Positions 10,506 to 23,700 of a stretch of 64,000 nucleotides of DNA are shown in pieces (within the stretch, counting starts at the first letter, position 1; each line of letters starts with the position of its first letter). The notes under the pieces are model-generated. The model worked only from the letters and a program-made list of their open reading frames with translations, had not been told where the DNA came from and ran no database searches. The DNA is from Ophiura sarsii (Eukaryota; Echinodermata; Ophiuroidea; Amphilepidida; Ophiuridae). The stretch is taken from NCBI GenBank assembly GCA_035610835.1, contig CM069459.1, positions 28,911,570 to 28,975,569 on the forward strand, given 5' to 3'. The translations under genes and the position numbers were made by a program.

Positions 10506-13499
10506 AAATAGAGAAGGGATTCAAATGAGAATGTAGAATTGTGATTTATTATAATATAATATTAATAGAGAAGGGATTCAAATGAGAATGTAGAATTGTG
10601 ATTTATTATAATATAATATTAATAGAGAAGGGATTCAAATGAGAATGTAGAATTGTGATTTATTATAATATAATATTAATAGAGAAGGGATTCAAATGAG
10701 AATGTAGAATTGTGATTTATTATAATATAATATTAATAGAGAAGGGATTCAAATGAGAATGTAGAATTGTGATTTATTATAATATAATATTAATAGAGAA
10801 GGGATTCAAATGAGAATGTAGAATTGTGATTTATTATAATATAATATTAATAGAGAAGGGATTCAAATGAGAATGTAGAATTGTGATTTATTATAATATA
10901 ATATTAATAGAGAAGGGATTCAAATGAGAATGTAGAATTGTGATTTATTATAATATAATATTAATAGAGAAGGGATTCAAATGAGAATGTAGAATTGTGA
11001 TTTATTATAATATAATATTAATAGAGAAGGGATTCAAATGAGAATGTAGAATTGTGATTTATTATAATATAATATTAATAGAGAAGGGATTCAAATGAGA
11101 ATGTAGAATTGTGATTTATTATAATATAATATTAATAGAGAAGGGATTCAAATGAGAATGTAGAATTGTGATTTATTATAATATAATATTAATAGAGAAG
11201 GGATTCAAATGAGAATGTAGAATTGTGATTTATTATAATATAATATTAATAGAGAAGGGATTCAAATGAGAATGTAGTTGTGATTATTATAATATAATAT
11301 TAATAGAGAAGGGATTCAAATGAGAATGTAGTTGTGATTTATTATAATATAATATTAATAGAGAAGGGATTCAAATGAGAATGTAGTTGTGATTTATTAT
11401 AATATAATATTAATAGAGAAGGGATTCAAATGAGAATGTAGTTGTGATTATTATAATATAATATTAATAGAGAAGGAATTCAAATGAGAATGTAGTTGTG
11501 ATTTATTATAATATAATAGAGAAGGGATTCAAATGTGATTTATTATAATATAATATTAATAGAGAAGGGATTCAAATGAGAATGTAGTTGTGATTTATTA
11601 TAATATAATATTAATAGAGAAGGGATTCAAATGAGAATGTAGTTGTGATTATTATAATATAATATTAATAGAGAAGGAATTCAAATGAGAATGTAGTTGT
11701 GATTTATTATAATATAATAGAGAAGGGATTCAAATGTGATTTATTATAATATAATATTAATAGAGAAGGGATTCAAATGAGAATGTAGTTGTGATTTATT
11801 ATAATATAATATTAATAGAGAAGGGATTCAAATGAGAATGTAGTTGTGATTTATTATAATATAATATTAATAGAGAAGGGATTCAAATGAGAATGTAGTT
11901 GTGATTTATTATAATATAATATTAATAGAGAAGGGATTCAAATGAGAATGTAGTTGTGATTATTATAATATAATATTAATAGAGAAGGGATTCAAATGAG
12001 AATGTAGTTGTGATTTATTATAATATAATAGGGAAGGGATTCAAATGAGATTTATTATAATATAATATTAATAGAGAAGGGATTCAAATGAGAATGTAGT
12101 TGTGATTTATATAATATAATATTAATAGAGAAGGGATTCAAATGAGAATGTAGTTGTGATTATTATAATATAATATTAATAGAGAAGGAATTCAAATGAG
12201 AATGTAGTTGTGATTTATTATAATATAATAGGGAAGGGATTCAAATGTGATTTATTATAATATAATATTAATAGAGAAGGGATTCAAATGAGAATGTAGT
12301 TGTGATTTATTATAATATAATATTAATAGAGAAGGGATTCAAATGAGAATGTAGTTGTGATTTATTATAATATAATATTAATAGAGAAGGGATTCAAATG
12401 AGAATGTAGTTGTGATTATTATAATATAATATTAATAGAGAAGGGATTCAAATGAGAATGTAGTTGTGATTTATTATAATATAATAGGGAAGGGATTCAA
12501 ATGAGAATGTAGTTGTGATTTATTATAATATAATATTAATAGAGAAGGGATTCAAATGAGAATGTAGTTGTGATTTATTATAATATAATATTAATAGAGA
12601 AGGGATTCAAATGAGAATGTAGTTGTGATTATTATAATATAATATTAATAGAGAAGGGATTCAAATGAGAATGTAGTTGTGATTTATTATAATATAATAT
12701 TAATAGAGAAGGGATTCAAATGAGAATGTAGTTGTGATTTATTATAATATAATAGAGAAGGGATTCAAATGAGAATGTAGTTGTGATTTATTATAATATA
12801 ATATTAATAGAGAAGGGATTCAAATGAGAATGTAGTTGTGATTTATTATAATATAATAGGGAAGGGATTCAAATGAGAATGTAGTTGTGATTTATTATAA
12901 TATAATATTAATAGAGAAGGGATTCAAATGAGAATGTAGTTGTGATTTATTATAATATAATATTAATAGAGAAGGGATTCAAATGAGAATGTAGTTGTGA
13001 TTTATTATAATATAATAGGGAAGGGATTCAAATGAGAATGTAGTTGTGATTTATTATAATATAATAGAGAAGGGATTCAAATGAGAATGTAGTTGTGATT
13101 TATTATAATATAATATTAATAGAGAAGGGATTCAAATGAGAATGTAGTTGTGATTTATTATAATATAATATTAATAGAGAAGGGATTCAAATGAGAATGT
13201 AGTTGTGATTTATTATAATATAATATTAATAGAGAAGGGATTCAAATGAGAATGTAGTTGTGATTTATTATAATATAATATTAATAGAGAAGGGATTCAA
13301 ATGAGAATGTAGTTGTGATTTATTATAATATAATATTAATAGAGAAGGGATTCAAATGAGAATGTAGTTGTGATTATTATAATATAATATTAATAGAGAA
13401 GGGATTCAAATGAGAATGTAGTTGTGATTTATTATAATATAATATTAATAGAGAAGGGATTCAAATGAGAATGTAGTTGTGATTTATTATAATATAATA
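10506..13499. repeat. AT-rich satellite array A, right block
   Basis: Continuation of the array after the LINE. Units up to about 11226 are all the 57-bp GTAGAATTGTG type, matching the units just left of the LINE; further right, 55-bp and 49-bp GTAGTTGTG units mix, with truncated units (for example near 11530, 11720, 12040, 12240) where GATTCAAATG joins directly to TGATTTATTA. The array ends in progenitor sequence at about 13500. Confidence 0.97.
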
Positions 13500-14193
13500 A
13501 TACAACCAGATTTGCCATACAAAAGAGAAACACGAATTGATTACAAGTTCAGAATTTGGATTCATTGTTCACTGTTTATTTCACCATTAACACACAAACT
13601 AGATGAGCACTAATACTATTGCTAATAGCTGGAGAATGGTGCCTTAGGCATTGGTTTAAAAACCAATGCCTAAGTCATAATTAATAATTAAAGGGAAGTA
13701 AGATCAAGTTACAATATTTAAGTGAGGCGAGTTATAAGGTTGTAGAACAATAGTTGTCACACTAAAATGAGCCACAATGCCAGAGTTTTGAGTAGGAATA
13801 AAGTTGTAGGTCCAGTGACTTTGCCAGCCCAGCTGATGTCAAACAAAGAGTTTGGGTGGGGAGGGGGGATGAAGGTACAGGGGATTCAAATGAGGTTGTA
13901 GTTGTGATTTATTAGAATATAATACACCAGATTTGCCACACAGAAGAGAAACCTGATTTGATTACAAATCCAGAATTTGGATCCATTGTTCACTGTTTAT
14001 TGCACTATTAACACACACACTAGACCAGCACTAAAAGCAGGGATGATGCCTTGTGGAGCATTGAAAATTGTCACACAAAATGAACCACAATGCCAAGCAA
14101 TTTAAACCAATGCCTAAGTCATAATTCGGAATGAACTCAATAGGTGTCAAAGGGAAGTAAGATTAAGTTGCAATATGTAATGGAGGCAAGTTA
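13500..14193. repeat. Progenitor repeat, about 425-bp spacing, nearly two units
   Basis: Landmarks recur in order: GGGATTCAAATGAG at 13456 and 13881 (425 apart), CAGATTTGCCA, GAATTTGGATYCATTGTTCA, ACACAC..CTAGA, GTCACAC, CCACAATGCC, GTGTCAAAGGGAAG. One copy holds the exact motif amplified as array A, and another region the sequence amplified as the 192- and 97-bp arrays. This makes it the best candidate for the ancestor of all three. No gene seen. Confidence 0.8.
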
Positions 14194-17100
14194 GGCCAAC
14201 AAAAAAAGTTGACTTGCCCTTTCCGACCGACCCGAATTTTCAGAAATCTAGGGTCGCTATTTTTTTAATTTTATTTTTATTTTTTCAAAAAAAAAAAAAA
14301 TGGAGAAAAAAAAAATTGATAAAGAAAGATGAAAACATGTTTTTGAGTAGTATCTGCTTGTTGTCTCGCCCTGATGTAATCAGAAAGAGACTATGTTATC
14401 ACTATTTCTGTCCGGCGTCTGGCGTATGCCGTATGCCGTCCGCCGTCAGCCGTGTGCTAAGAAATACCTTTGTGACGCGATATCTGGAGATCCGTAAGGC
14501 CTATCGTGATGGGACTTGGTGGAGGGAAGGGGGGTGGTGCGTTCTGTTGCTGATTGATTTTTCAAAGTCATCGGGGGTCATACAAGGTCATCGGGGTCAA
14601 ATATGCTTAAAACTTTTGAGACGCGTTGTGACGCGATATCTAGAGATCCGTAAGGCCTATCTTGATGGGACTTGATGTCAGGGAAGGGGGTGGGGTGTTC
14701 TTTTGCTGATTAGATTTTCAAGGTCATTGGAGGTCATTGGAGGTCATCGGGGTCAAATATGCGGTCAAATAAGATCCGTAAGGCCGATCTTGATGGGATT
14801 TGGTGGAGAGAAGGGGGTGGTGTGTTCTTTTTGCTGATTAAATTTTCAAGGTCATTGGAGGTCATTGGAGGTCATCGGGGTCAAATATGCGGTCAAATAA
14901 GATCCGTAAGGCCGATCTTGATGGGATTTGGTGGAGAGAAGGGGGTGGTGTGTTCTTTTTGCTGATTAAATTTTCAAGGTCATCGGAGGTCATTCAAGGT
15001 CATCGGGGGTCAAATATGGGGTCAAATAGATCAGTAAGGCCTATCTTGATGGGATTTGGTGGAGGAAAGAGGGATGGTGTGTTCTTTTTGATGATTAAAT
15101 TTTCAAGGTCACCAGAGGTCATCGGGGTCAAATATGGGGTCAAATAGATCAGTTAGGCCTATATTGATGAGATTTGGTGGAGGGAAGGGGAGTGGTGTGT
15201 TCTTTTTGCTGAATAAATTTTCAAGGTCATCAGAGGTCATTCAAGGTCATCGGGGGTCAAATAAGATCCATAAGGCCTATCTTGATTGGATTTGGTGGAG
15301 GGAAGGGGGATGGTGTGTTCTTTTTGTTCTTAATTTTTCGGGGTCATCGGGGGTCAAATATGGGGTCAAATAGATCAGTAAGGCCTATCTTGATGGGATT
15401 TGGTGGACGGAAGAGGGATGGTGTGTTCTTTTTGTTGATTAATTTTTCGGGGTCATTGGGGGTCAAATATGGGGTCAAATAGATCAGTAAGGCCTATCTT
15501 GATGGGATTTGGTGGAGGAAAGGGGGGTGGTGTGTTCTTTTTGTTGATTAATTTTTCGGGGTCATTGGGGGTCAAATATGGGGTCAAATAGATCAGTAAG
15601 GCCTATCTTGATGGGATTTGGTGGAGGGAAGGGGGGTGGTGTGTTCTTTTTGTTGATTAATTTTTCGGGGTCATCGGGGGTCAAATATGGGGTCAAATAG
15701 ATCAGTAAGGCCTATCTTGATGGGATTTGGTGGACGGAAGAGGGATGGTGTGTTCTTTTTGTTGATTAATTTTTCGGGGTCATCGGGGTCAAATATGGGG
15801 TCAAATAGATCAGTAAGGCCTATCTTGATGGGATTTGGTGGACGGAAGAGGGATGGGGTGTTCTTTTTGTTGATTATTTTTTCGGGGTCATCGGGGGTCA
15901 AATATGGGGTCAAATAGATCAGTAAGGCCTATCTTGATGGGATTTGGTGGAGGGAAGAGGGATGGTGTGTTCTTTTTGTTGATTAATTTGTCGGGGTCAT
16001 CGGGGGTCAAATATGGGGTCAAATAGATCAGTAAGGCCTATCTTGATGGGATTTGGTGGACGGAAGAGGGATGGTGTGTTCTTTTTGTTGATTAATTTTT
16101 CGGGGTCATCGGGGTCAAATAGATCAGTAAGGCCTATCTTGATGGGATTTGGTGGACGGAAGAGGGATGGGGTGTTCTTTTTGTTGATTATTTTTTCGGG
16201 GTCATCGGGGTCAAATATGGGGTCAAATAGATCAGTAAGGCCTATCTTGATGGGATTTGGTGGACGGAAGAGGGGTGGTGTGTTCTTTTTGTTGATTAAT
16301 TTTTCGGGGTCATCGTGGGTCAAATATGGGGTGAAATAGATCAGTAAGGCCTATCTTGATGGGATTTGGTGGAGGGAAGGGGGTGGTGTGTTCTTTTTGT
16401 TGATTAATTTTTCGGGGTCATCGGGGGTCAAATATGGGGTCAAATAAATCAGGAAGGCCTATCTTGATGGGATTTGGTGGACGGAAGAGGGATGGTGTGT
16501 TCTTTTTGTTGATTAATTTTTCGGGGTCATTGGGGTCAAATATGGGGTCAAATAGATCAGTAAGGCCTATCTTGATGGGATTTGGTGGACGGAAGAGGGA
16601 TGGTGTGTTCTTTTTGTTGATTAATTTTTCGGGGTCATCGGGGGTCAAATATGGGGTCAAATAGATCAGTAAGGCCTATCTTGATGGGATTTGGTGGACG
16701 GAAGAGGGATGGTGTGTTCTTTTTGTTGATTAATTTTTCGGGGTCATCGGGGGTCAAATATGGGGTCAAATAGATCAGTAAGGCCTATCTTGATGGGATT
16801 TGGTGGAGGGAAGGGGGGTGGTGTGTTCTTTTTGTTTATTAATTTTTCGGGGTCATCGGGGGTCAAATATGGGGTCAAATAGATCAGTAAGGCCTATCTT
16901 GATGGGATTTGGTGGACGGAAGAGGGATGGTGTGTTCTTTTTGTTGATTAATTTTTCGGGGTCATCGGGGGTCAAATATGGGGTCAAATAGATCAGTAAG
17001 GCCTATCTTGATTGGATTTGGTGGAGGGAAGGAGGGCGTGTATTCTTTTTGCTGATTAAATTTTCAAGGTCATCGGAGGTCATTCAAGGTCATCTGGGGT

Positions 17101-17696
17101 CAAATAAGATTTGTAAGGCCTATCTTGATGGGATTTGGTGGACGGAAGAGGGATGGTGTGTTCTTTTTGTGGATTAATTTGTCGAGGTCATCAGAGGTCA
17201 TCTGGGGTCAAATAAGATCCGTAAGGCCTATCTTGATGTGATTTGGTGGAGGGAAGGGGTTGGTGTGTTCTTTTTGCTGATTAAATTTTCAAGGTCATCA
17301 GAGGTCATCTGGGGTCAAATAAGATCTGTAAGGCCTATCTTGATGTGATTTGGTGTAGGGAAGGGGGTTGGTGTGTTCTTTTTGTTGATTAAATTTTTCA
17401 AGGCATTACATCCCTTGCATTAACTATATACAATGCATACCTCTATGACAGTGCTACATTGTATCATATGTTTCATCATCATTTCTTTCAAGTCACTTTT
17501 GATGAACAGGCGAGACGCGCCGTTCGAGAACCGCCTTGTTTAAAAATAAAAATAAATAAAAAATTGAAGGGAAAAAAAGTGTTTTTGTGTAGTATCTCCC
17601 TGTTTAGAGTTTCAAAAATTTAAAAATTAAAAAAAAATCCGACCGTCCGACCCATACTCTGGCCCTGAAAGGGCTAGTCACCTTTTTTTTTTTTCC
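14194..17696. mobile_element. Harbinger-like non-autonomous element carrying a minisatellite
   Basis: TTA at 14191-14193 and 17697-17699 flank an element whose left end (GGCCAACAAAAAAAGTTGAC then TTGCCCTTTC) is matched by the inverse of the right end (GAAAGGGCTAGTCACC, poly-T, CC). A further internal match, CCGACCGACCC versus the inverse of CCGACCGTCCGACCC, extends the TIR, and GTAGTATCT motifs occur near both ends. The uninterrupted progenitor at 13727-13750 (GCGAGTTATAAGGTTG) is the empty site. A TTA duplication with GG-starting TIRs fits PIF/Harbinger elements. There is no transposase; the centre is the 109-bp minisatellite. A related single end appears at about 32636-32705. Confidence 0.65.
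14480..17400. repeat. 109-bp minisatellite with many AGGTCA/GGGTCA motifs
   Basis: Around twenty-five units of GATCAGTAAGGCCTATCTTG, ATGGGATTTGGTGGA, a GGAAGRGGGATGGTGTGTTC block, TTTTTGTTGATTAATTTTTC and GGGGTCATCGGGGGTCAAAT. Unit spacing is 109 in the centre (starts 15373, 15482, 15591, 15700), with 108-base and longer variants at the edges. Because some units are multiples of three, short frames reading MGSNRSVRPILMGFGG run through two units on + and a complementary frame on -, but they are broken by 109-base units and are not genes. Edge units contain direct AGGTCA repeats spaced by four bases (14849, 14859, 14869). Confidence 0.95.
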
Positions 17697-20367
17697 TTAT
17701 GAGGTTGTAGAACAACAATGGTCACAAAAAATGAACCACAATGCCAAGCAAAAACCAATACCAGAGTCGTGTTTAGGAATGAAGTCTTATATACAGTGAG
17801 TGCACCAGCCATAGAACTCTCAGTAGGTGTCAAAGGTGGTGTGTTGGGTTGGGGAATCAAGATGCAGTATTTAAGGAGGGCCGGTTATGAGGTTGTAGAA
17901 CAAACATTGTCACACAAAAATGAACCACAATGCCAAGCAACTTAAACCAATACCAGAGTCGTGTTTAGGAATGAAGTCTTATATACAATGAGTGCACCAG
18001 CCATATAACTCTCAGTAGGTGTCAAAGGTGGTGTGTTGGGTTGGGGAATCAAGATGCAGTATTTAAGGAGGGCCGGTTATGAGGTTGTAGGACAAACATT
18101 GTCACACAAAAATGAACCACAATGCCAAGCAACTTAAACCAATACCAGAGTCGTGTTTAGGAATGAAGTCTTATATACAATGAGTGCACCAGCCATATAA
18201 CTCTCAGTAGGTGTCAAAGGTGGTGTGTTGGGTTGGGGAATCAAGATGCAGTATTTAAGGAGGGCCGGTTATGAGGTTGTAGAACAAACATTGTCACACA
18301 AAAATGAACCACAATGCCAAGCAACTTAAACCAATACCAGAGTCGTGTTTAGGAATGAAGTCTTATATACAATGAGTGCACCAGCCATATAACTCTCAGT
18401 AGGTGTCAAAGGTGGTGTGTTGGGTTGGGGAATCAAGATGCAGTATTTAAGGAGGGCCGGTTATGAGGTTGTAGGACAAACATTGTCACACAAAAATGAA
18501 CCACAATGCCAAGCAACTTAAACCAATACCAGAGTCGTGTTTAGGAATGAAGTCTTATATACAATGAGTGCACCAGCCATATAACTCTCAGTAGGTGTCA
18601 AAGGTGGTGTGTTGGGTTGGGGAATCAAGATGCAGTATTTAAGGAGGGCCGGTTATGAGGTTGTAGGACAAACATTGTCACACAAAAATGAACCACAATG
18701 CCAAGCAACTTAAACCAATACCAGAGTCGTGTTTAGGAATGAAGTCTTATATACAATGAGTGCACCAGCCATATAACTCTCAGTAGGTGTCAAAGGTGGT
18801 GTGTTGGGTTGGGGAATCAAGATGCAGTATTTAAGGAGGGCCGGTTATGAGGTTGTAGAACAAACATTGTCACACAAAAATGAACCACAATGCCAAGCAA
18901 CTTAAACCAATACCAGAGTCGTGTTTAGGAATGAAGTCTTATATACAATGAGTGCACCAGCCATATAACTCTCAGTAGGTGTCAAAGGTGGTGTGTTGGG
19001 TTGGGGAATCAAGATGCAGTATTTAAGGAGGGCCGGTTATGAGGTTGTAGGACAAACATTGTCACACAAAAATGAACCACAATGCCAAGCAACTTAAACC
19101 AATACCAGAGTCGTGTTTAGGAATGAAGTCTTATATACAATGAGTGCACCAGCCATATAACTCTCAGTAGGTGTCAAAGGTGGTGTGTTGGGTTGGGGAA
19201 TCAAGATGCAGTATTTAAGGAGGGCCGGTTATGAGGTTGTAGAACAAACATTGTCACACAAAAATGAACCACAATGCCAAGCAACTTAAACCAATACCAG
19301 AGTCGTGTTTAGGAATGAAGTCTTATATACAATGAGTGCACCAGCCATATAACTCTCAGTAGGTGTCAAAGGTGGTGTGTTGGGTTGGGGAATCAAGATG
19401 CAGTATTTAAGGAGGGCCGGTTATGAGGTTGTAGGACAAACATTGTCACACAAAAATGAACCACAATGCCAAGCAACTTAAACCAATACCAGAGTCGTGT
19501 TTAGGAATGAAGTCTTATATACAATGAGTGCACCAGCCATATAACTCTCAGTAGGTGTCAAAGGTGGTGTGTTGGGTTGGGGAATCAAGATGCAGTATTT
19601 AAGGAGGGCCGGTTATGAGGTTGTAGGACAAACATTGTCACACAAAAATGAACCACAATGCCAAGCAACTTAAACCAATACCAGAGTCGTGTTTAGGAAT
19701 GAAGTCTTATATACAATGAGTGCACCAGCCATATAACTCTCAGTAGGTGTCAAAGGTGGTGTGTTGGGTTGGGGAATCAAGATGCAGTATTTAAGGAGGG
19801 CCGGTTATGAGGTTGTAGGACAAACATTGTCACACAAAAATGAACCACAATGCCAAGCAACTTAAACCAATACCAGAGTCGTGTTTAGGAATGAAGTCTT
19901 ATATATACAATGAGTGCACCAGCCACAGAACTCTCAGTAGGTGTCAAAGGTGGTGTGTTGGGTTGGGGAATCAAGATGCAGTATTTAAGGAGGGCCGGTT
20001 ATGAGGTTGTAGAACAAACATTGTCACACAAAAATGAACCACAATGCCAAGCAACTTAAACCAATACCAGAGTCGTGTTTAGGAATGAAGTCTTATATAC
20101 AGTGAGTGCACCAGCCATAGAACTCTCAGTAGGTGTCAAAGGTGGTGTGTTGGGTTGGGGAATCAAGATGCAGTATTTAAGGAGGGCCGGTTATGAGGTT
20201 GTAGAACAAACATTGTCACACAAAAATGAACCACAATGCCAAGCAACTTAAACCAATACCAGAGTCGTGTTTAGGAATGAAGTCTTATATACAGTGAGTG
20301 CACCAGCCACAGAACTCTCACTAGGTGTCATAGGTGGTGTGTGAGGGTGGGGAATCAAGTTGCAATT
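17697..20367. repeat. 192-bp satellite array (about 14 units)
   Basis: GTCACAC recurs at 17909, 18101, 18293 and on at exactly 192 bases. Units contain GAATGAAGTCTTATATACAA, TGAGTGCACCAGCCAT, GGTGTCAAAGGTGGTGTGTT and GGAGGGCCGGTTATGAGG, all traceable to the progenitor repeat. Copies are nearly identical; a diagnostic base (GTAGAAC versus GTAGGAC) shows a five-unit pattern repeated twice. The outermost units at both edges are more diverged. Short open frames here are chance. Confidence 0.97.
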
Positions 20368-20655
20368 TTAACCCTAACCAGCCAGGCTATGTTTTTTGTG
20401 GAAACTGGGGGAGGGGGACAAAGTAGGAATTTGTTACCCAAATAATCGCCGCAAAATCCCCAGGATTCGACCCTCAGACCTTCCAATCACCGCGACAAGT
20501 CCCTAACCACTCGGCTAACCTGCTTATTTCGCCTAAGGCAGCGATTTCGTACACACATATCAGCTTGGTTGACGTCATCGAATCGAATGCTGTAGCATGC
20601 GCGTGGACATTTTTTTGCCGTAGTGAATCGTAGGTTACAGGAAGGTTAGGGTTAA
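20368..20655. mobile_element. TTAA-flanked piggyBac-like MITE enclosing a tRNA-like sequence
   Basis: TTAACCCTAACC opens the element and GGTTAGGGTTAA closes it. The 192-bp units and the progenitor (13713: ATATTTAAGTGAGGCG) show the site without the insert and with a single TTAA, so the TTAA is a real target duplication. TTAA plus CCCT termini is the classic piggyBac arrangement. The 288-bp unit has no ORF; it contains a minus-strand tRNA-like segment. The CCCTAA/TTAGGG look of the ends is from the TIR, not telomere. Confidence 0.8.
20458..20523 (-). repeat. tRNA-derived SINE-like segment
   Basis: On the minus strand TTAGCCGAGTGGTTAGGGAC matches a pol III A box and GGGTCGAATCCTGGGG a B box, at about tRNA spacing. 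Downstream on the same strand a GTCCCCCTCCCCC tail resembles those behind the tRNA-like segments at 39929 and 58899. Stems are not all maintained, so this is a SINE-type relic rather than a tRNA gene. Confidence 0.6.
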
Positions 20656-20734
20656 GGGTAGCAAGTTACAAGGTTGTAGAACAACAATTGTCACACAAAA
20701 ATGCACCACAATGCCAAGCAACTTAAACCAATAC
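20656..20734. repeat. Progenitor remnant between two arrays
   Basis: GCAAGTTACAAGGTTGTAGA, GTCACACAAAAATGCACC and CAATGCCAAGCAACTTAAAC continue the progenitor/192-bp sequence across the TTAA element and lead directly into the 97-bp array. Confidence 0.8.
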
Positions 20735-23700
20735 CAGAGTCGTGTTTAGGAATGAAGTCTTATATATACAATGAGTGCACCAGCCATAGAACATTCAATA
20801 GGTGTGGATTTCAACTGGAATAGCACAATATCAGAGTCGTGTTTAGGAATGAAGTCTTATATATACAATGAGTGCACCAGCCATAGAACATTCAATAGGT
20901 GTGGATTTCAACTGGAATAGCACAATATCAGAGTCGTGTTTAGGAATGAAGTCTTATATATACAATGAGTGCACCAGCCATAGAACATTCAATAGGTGTG
21001 GATTTCAACTGGAATAGCACAATATCAGAGTCGTGTTTAGGAATGAAGTCTTATATATACAATGAGTGCACCAGCCATAGAACATTCAATAGGTGTGGAT
21101 TTCAACTGGAATAGCACAATATCAGAGTCGTGTTTAGGAATGAAGTCTTATATATACAATGAGTGCACCAGCCATAGAACATTCAATAGGTGTGGATTTC
21201 AACTGGAATAGCACAATATCAGAGTCGTGTTTAGGAATGAAGTCTTATATATACAATGAGTGCACCAGCCATAGAACATTCAATAGGTGTGGATTTCAAC
21301 TGGAATAGCACAATATCAGAGTCGTGTTTAGGAATGAAGTCTTATATATACAATGAGTGCACCAGCCATAGAACATTCAATAGGTGTGGATTTCAACTGG
21401 AATAGCACAATATCAGAGTCGTGTTTAGGAATGAAGTCTTATATATACAATGAGTGCACCAGCCATAGAACATTCAATAGGTGTGGATTTCAACTGGAAT
21501 AGCACAATATCAGAGTCGTGTTTAGGAATGAAGTCTTATATATACAATGAGTGCACCAGCCATAGAACATTCAATAGGTGTGGATTTCAACTGGAATAGC
21601 ACAATATCAGAGTCGTGTTTAGGAATGAAGTCTTATATATACAATGAGTGCACCAGCCATAGAACATTCAATAGGTGTGGATTTCAACTGGAATAGCACA
21701 ATATCAGAGTCGTGTTTAGGAATGAAGTCTTATATATACAATGAGTGCACCAGCCATAGAACATTCAATAGGTGTGGATTTCAACTGGAATAGCACAATA
21801 TCAGAGTCGTGTTTAGGAATGAAGTCTTATATATACAATGAGTGCACCAGCCATAGAACATTCAATAGGTGTGGATTTCAACTGGAATAGCACAATATCA
21901 GAGTCGTGTTTAGGAATGAAGTCTTATATATACAATGAGTGCACCAGCCATAGAACATTCAATAGGTGTGGATTTCAACTGGAATAGCACAATATCAGAG
22001 TCGTGTTTAGGAATGAAGTCTTATATATACAATGAGTGCACCAGCCATAGAACATTCAATAGGTGTGGATTTCAACTGGAATAGCACAATATCAGAGTCG
22101 TGTTTAGGAATGAAGTCTTATATATACAATGAGTGCACCAGCCATAGAACATTCAATAGGTGTGGATTTCAACTGGAATAGCACAATATCAGAGTCGTGT
22201 TTAGGAATGAAGTCTTATATATACAATGAGTGCACCAGCCATAGAACATTCAATAGGTGTGGATTTCAACTGGAATAGCACAATATCAGAGTCGTGTTTA
22301 GGAATGAAGTCTTATATATACAATGAGTGCACCAGCCATAGAACATTCAATAGGTGTGGATTTCAACTGGAATAGCACAATATCAGAGTCGTGTTTAGGA
22401 ATGAAGTCTTATATATACAATGAGTGCACCAGCCATAGAACATTCAATAGGTGTGGATTTCAACTGGAATAGCACAATATCAGAGTCGTGTTTAGGAATG
22501 AAGTCTTATATATACAATGAGTGCACCAGCCATAGAACATTCAATAGGTGTGGATTTCAACTGGAATAGCACAATATCAGAGTCGTGTTTAGGAATGAAG
22601 TCTTATATATACAATGAGTGCACCAGCCATAGAACATTCAATAGGTGTGGATTTCAACTGGAATAGCACAATATCAGAGTCGTGTTTAGGAATGAAGTCT
22701 TATATATACAATGAGTGCACCAGCCATAGAACATTCAATAGGTGTGGATTTCAACTGGAATAGCACAATATCAGAGTCGTGTTTAGGAATGAAGTCTTAT
22801 ATATACAATGAGTGCACCAGCCATAGAACATTCAATAGGTGTGGATTTCAACTGGAATAGCACAATATCAGAGTCGTGTTTAGGAATGAAGTCTTATATA
22901 TACAATGAGTGCACCAGCCATAGAACATTCAATAGGTGTGGATTTCAACTGGAATAGCACAATATCAGAGTCGTGTTTAGGAATGAAGTCTTATATATAC
23001 AATGAGTGCACCAGCCATAGAACATTCAATAGGTGTGGATTTCAACTGGAATAGCACAATATCAGAGTCGTGTTTAGGAATGAAGTCTTATATATACAAT
23101 GAGTGCACCAGCCATAGAACATTCAATAGGTGTGGATTTCAACTGGAATAGCACAATATCAGAGTCGTGTTTAGGAATGAAGTCTTATATATACAATGAG
23201 TGCACCAGCCATAGAACATTCAATAGGTGTGGATTTCAACTGGAATAGCACAATATCAGAGTCGTGTTTAGGAATGAAGTCTTATATATACAATGAGTGC
23301 ACCAGCCATAGAACATTCAATAGGTGTGGATTTCAACTGGAATAGCACAATATCAGAGTCGTGTTTAGGAATGAAGTCTTATATATACAATGAGTGCACC
23401 AGCCATAGAACATTCAATAGGTGTGGATTTCAACTGGAATAGCACAATATCAGAGTCGTGTTTAGGAATGAAGTCTTATATATACAATGAGTGCACCAGC
23501 CATAGAACATTCAATAGGTGTGGATTTCAACTGGAATAGCACAATATCAGAGTCGTGTTTAGGAATGAAGTCTTATATATACAATGAGTGCACCAGCCAT
23601 AGAACATTCAATAGGTGTGGATTTCAACTGGAATAGCACAATATCAGAGTCGTGTTTAGGAATGAAGTCTTATATATACAATGAGTGCACCAGCCATAGA

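Noticed and set aside
14759..16991. Repetitive proteins reading MGSNRSVRPILMGFGG on + and a complementary frame on -
   Set aside because: They exist only where 108-base units happen to keep frame inside a 109-base minisatellite; both strands are open to the same degree.
20368..20655. Interstitial telomere repeat (TTAACCCTAACC ... GGTTAGGGTTAA)
   Set aside because: Only about one and a half CCCTAA units occur at each end and in opposite orientation; local empty sites show they are the ends of a TTAA-flanked element.
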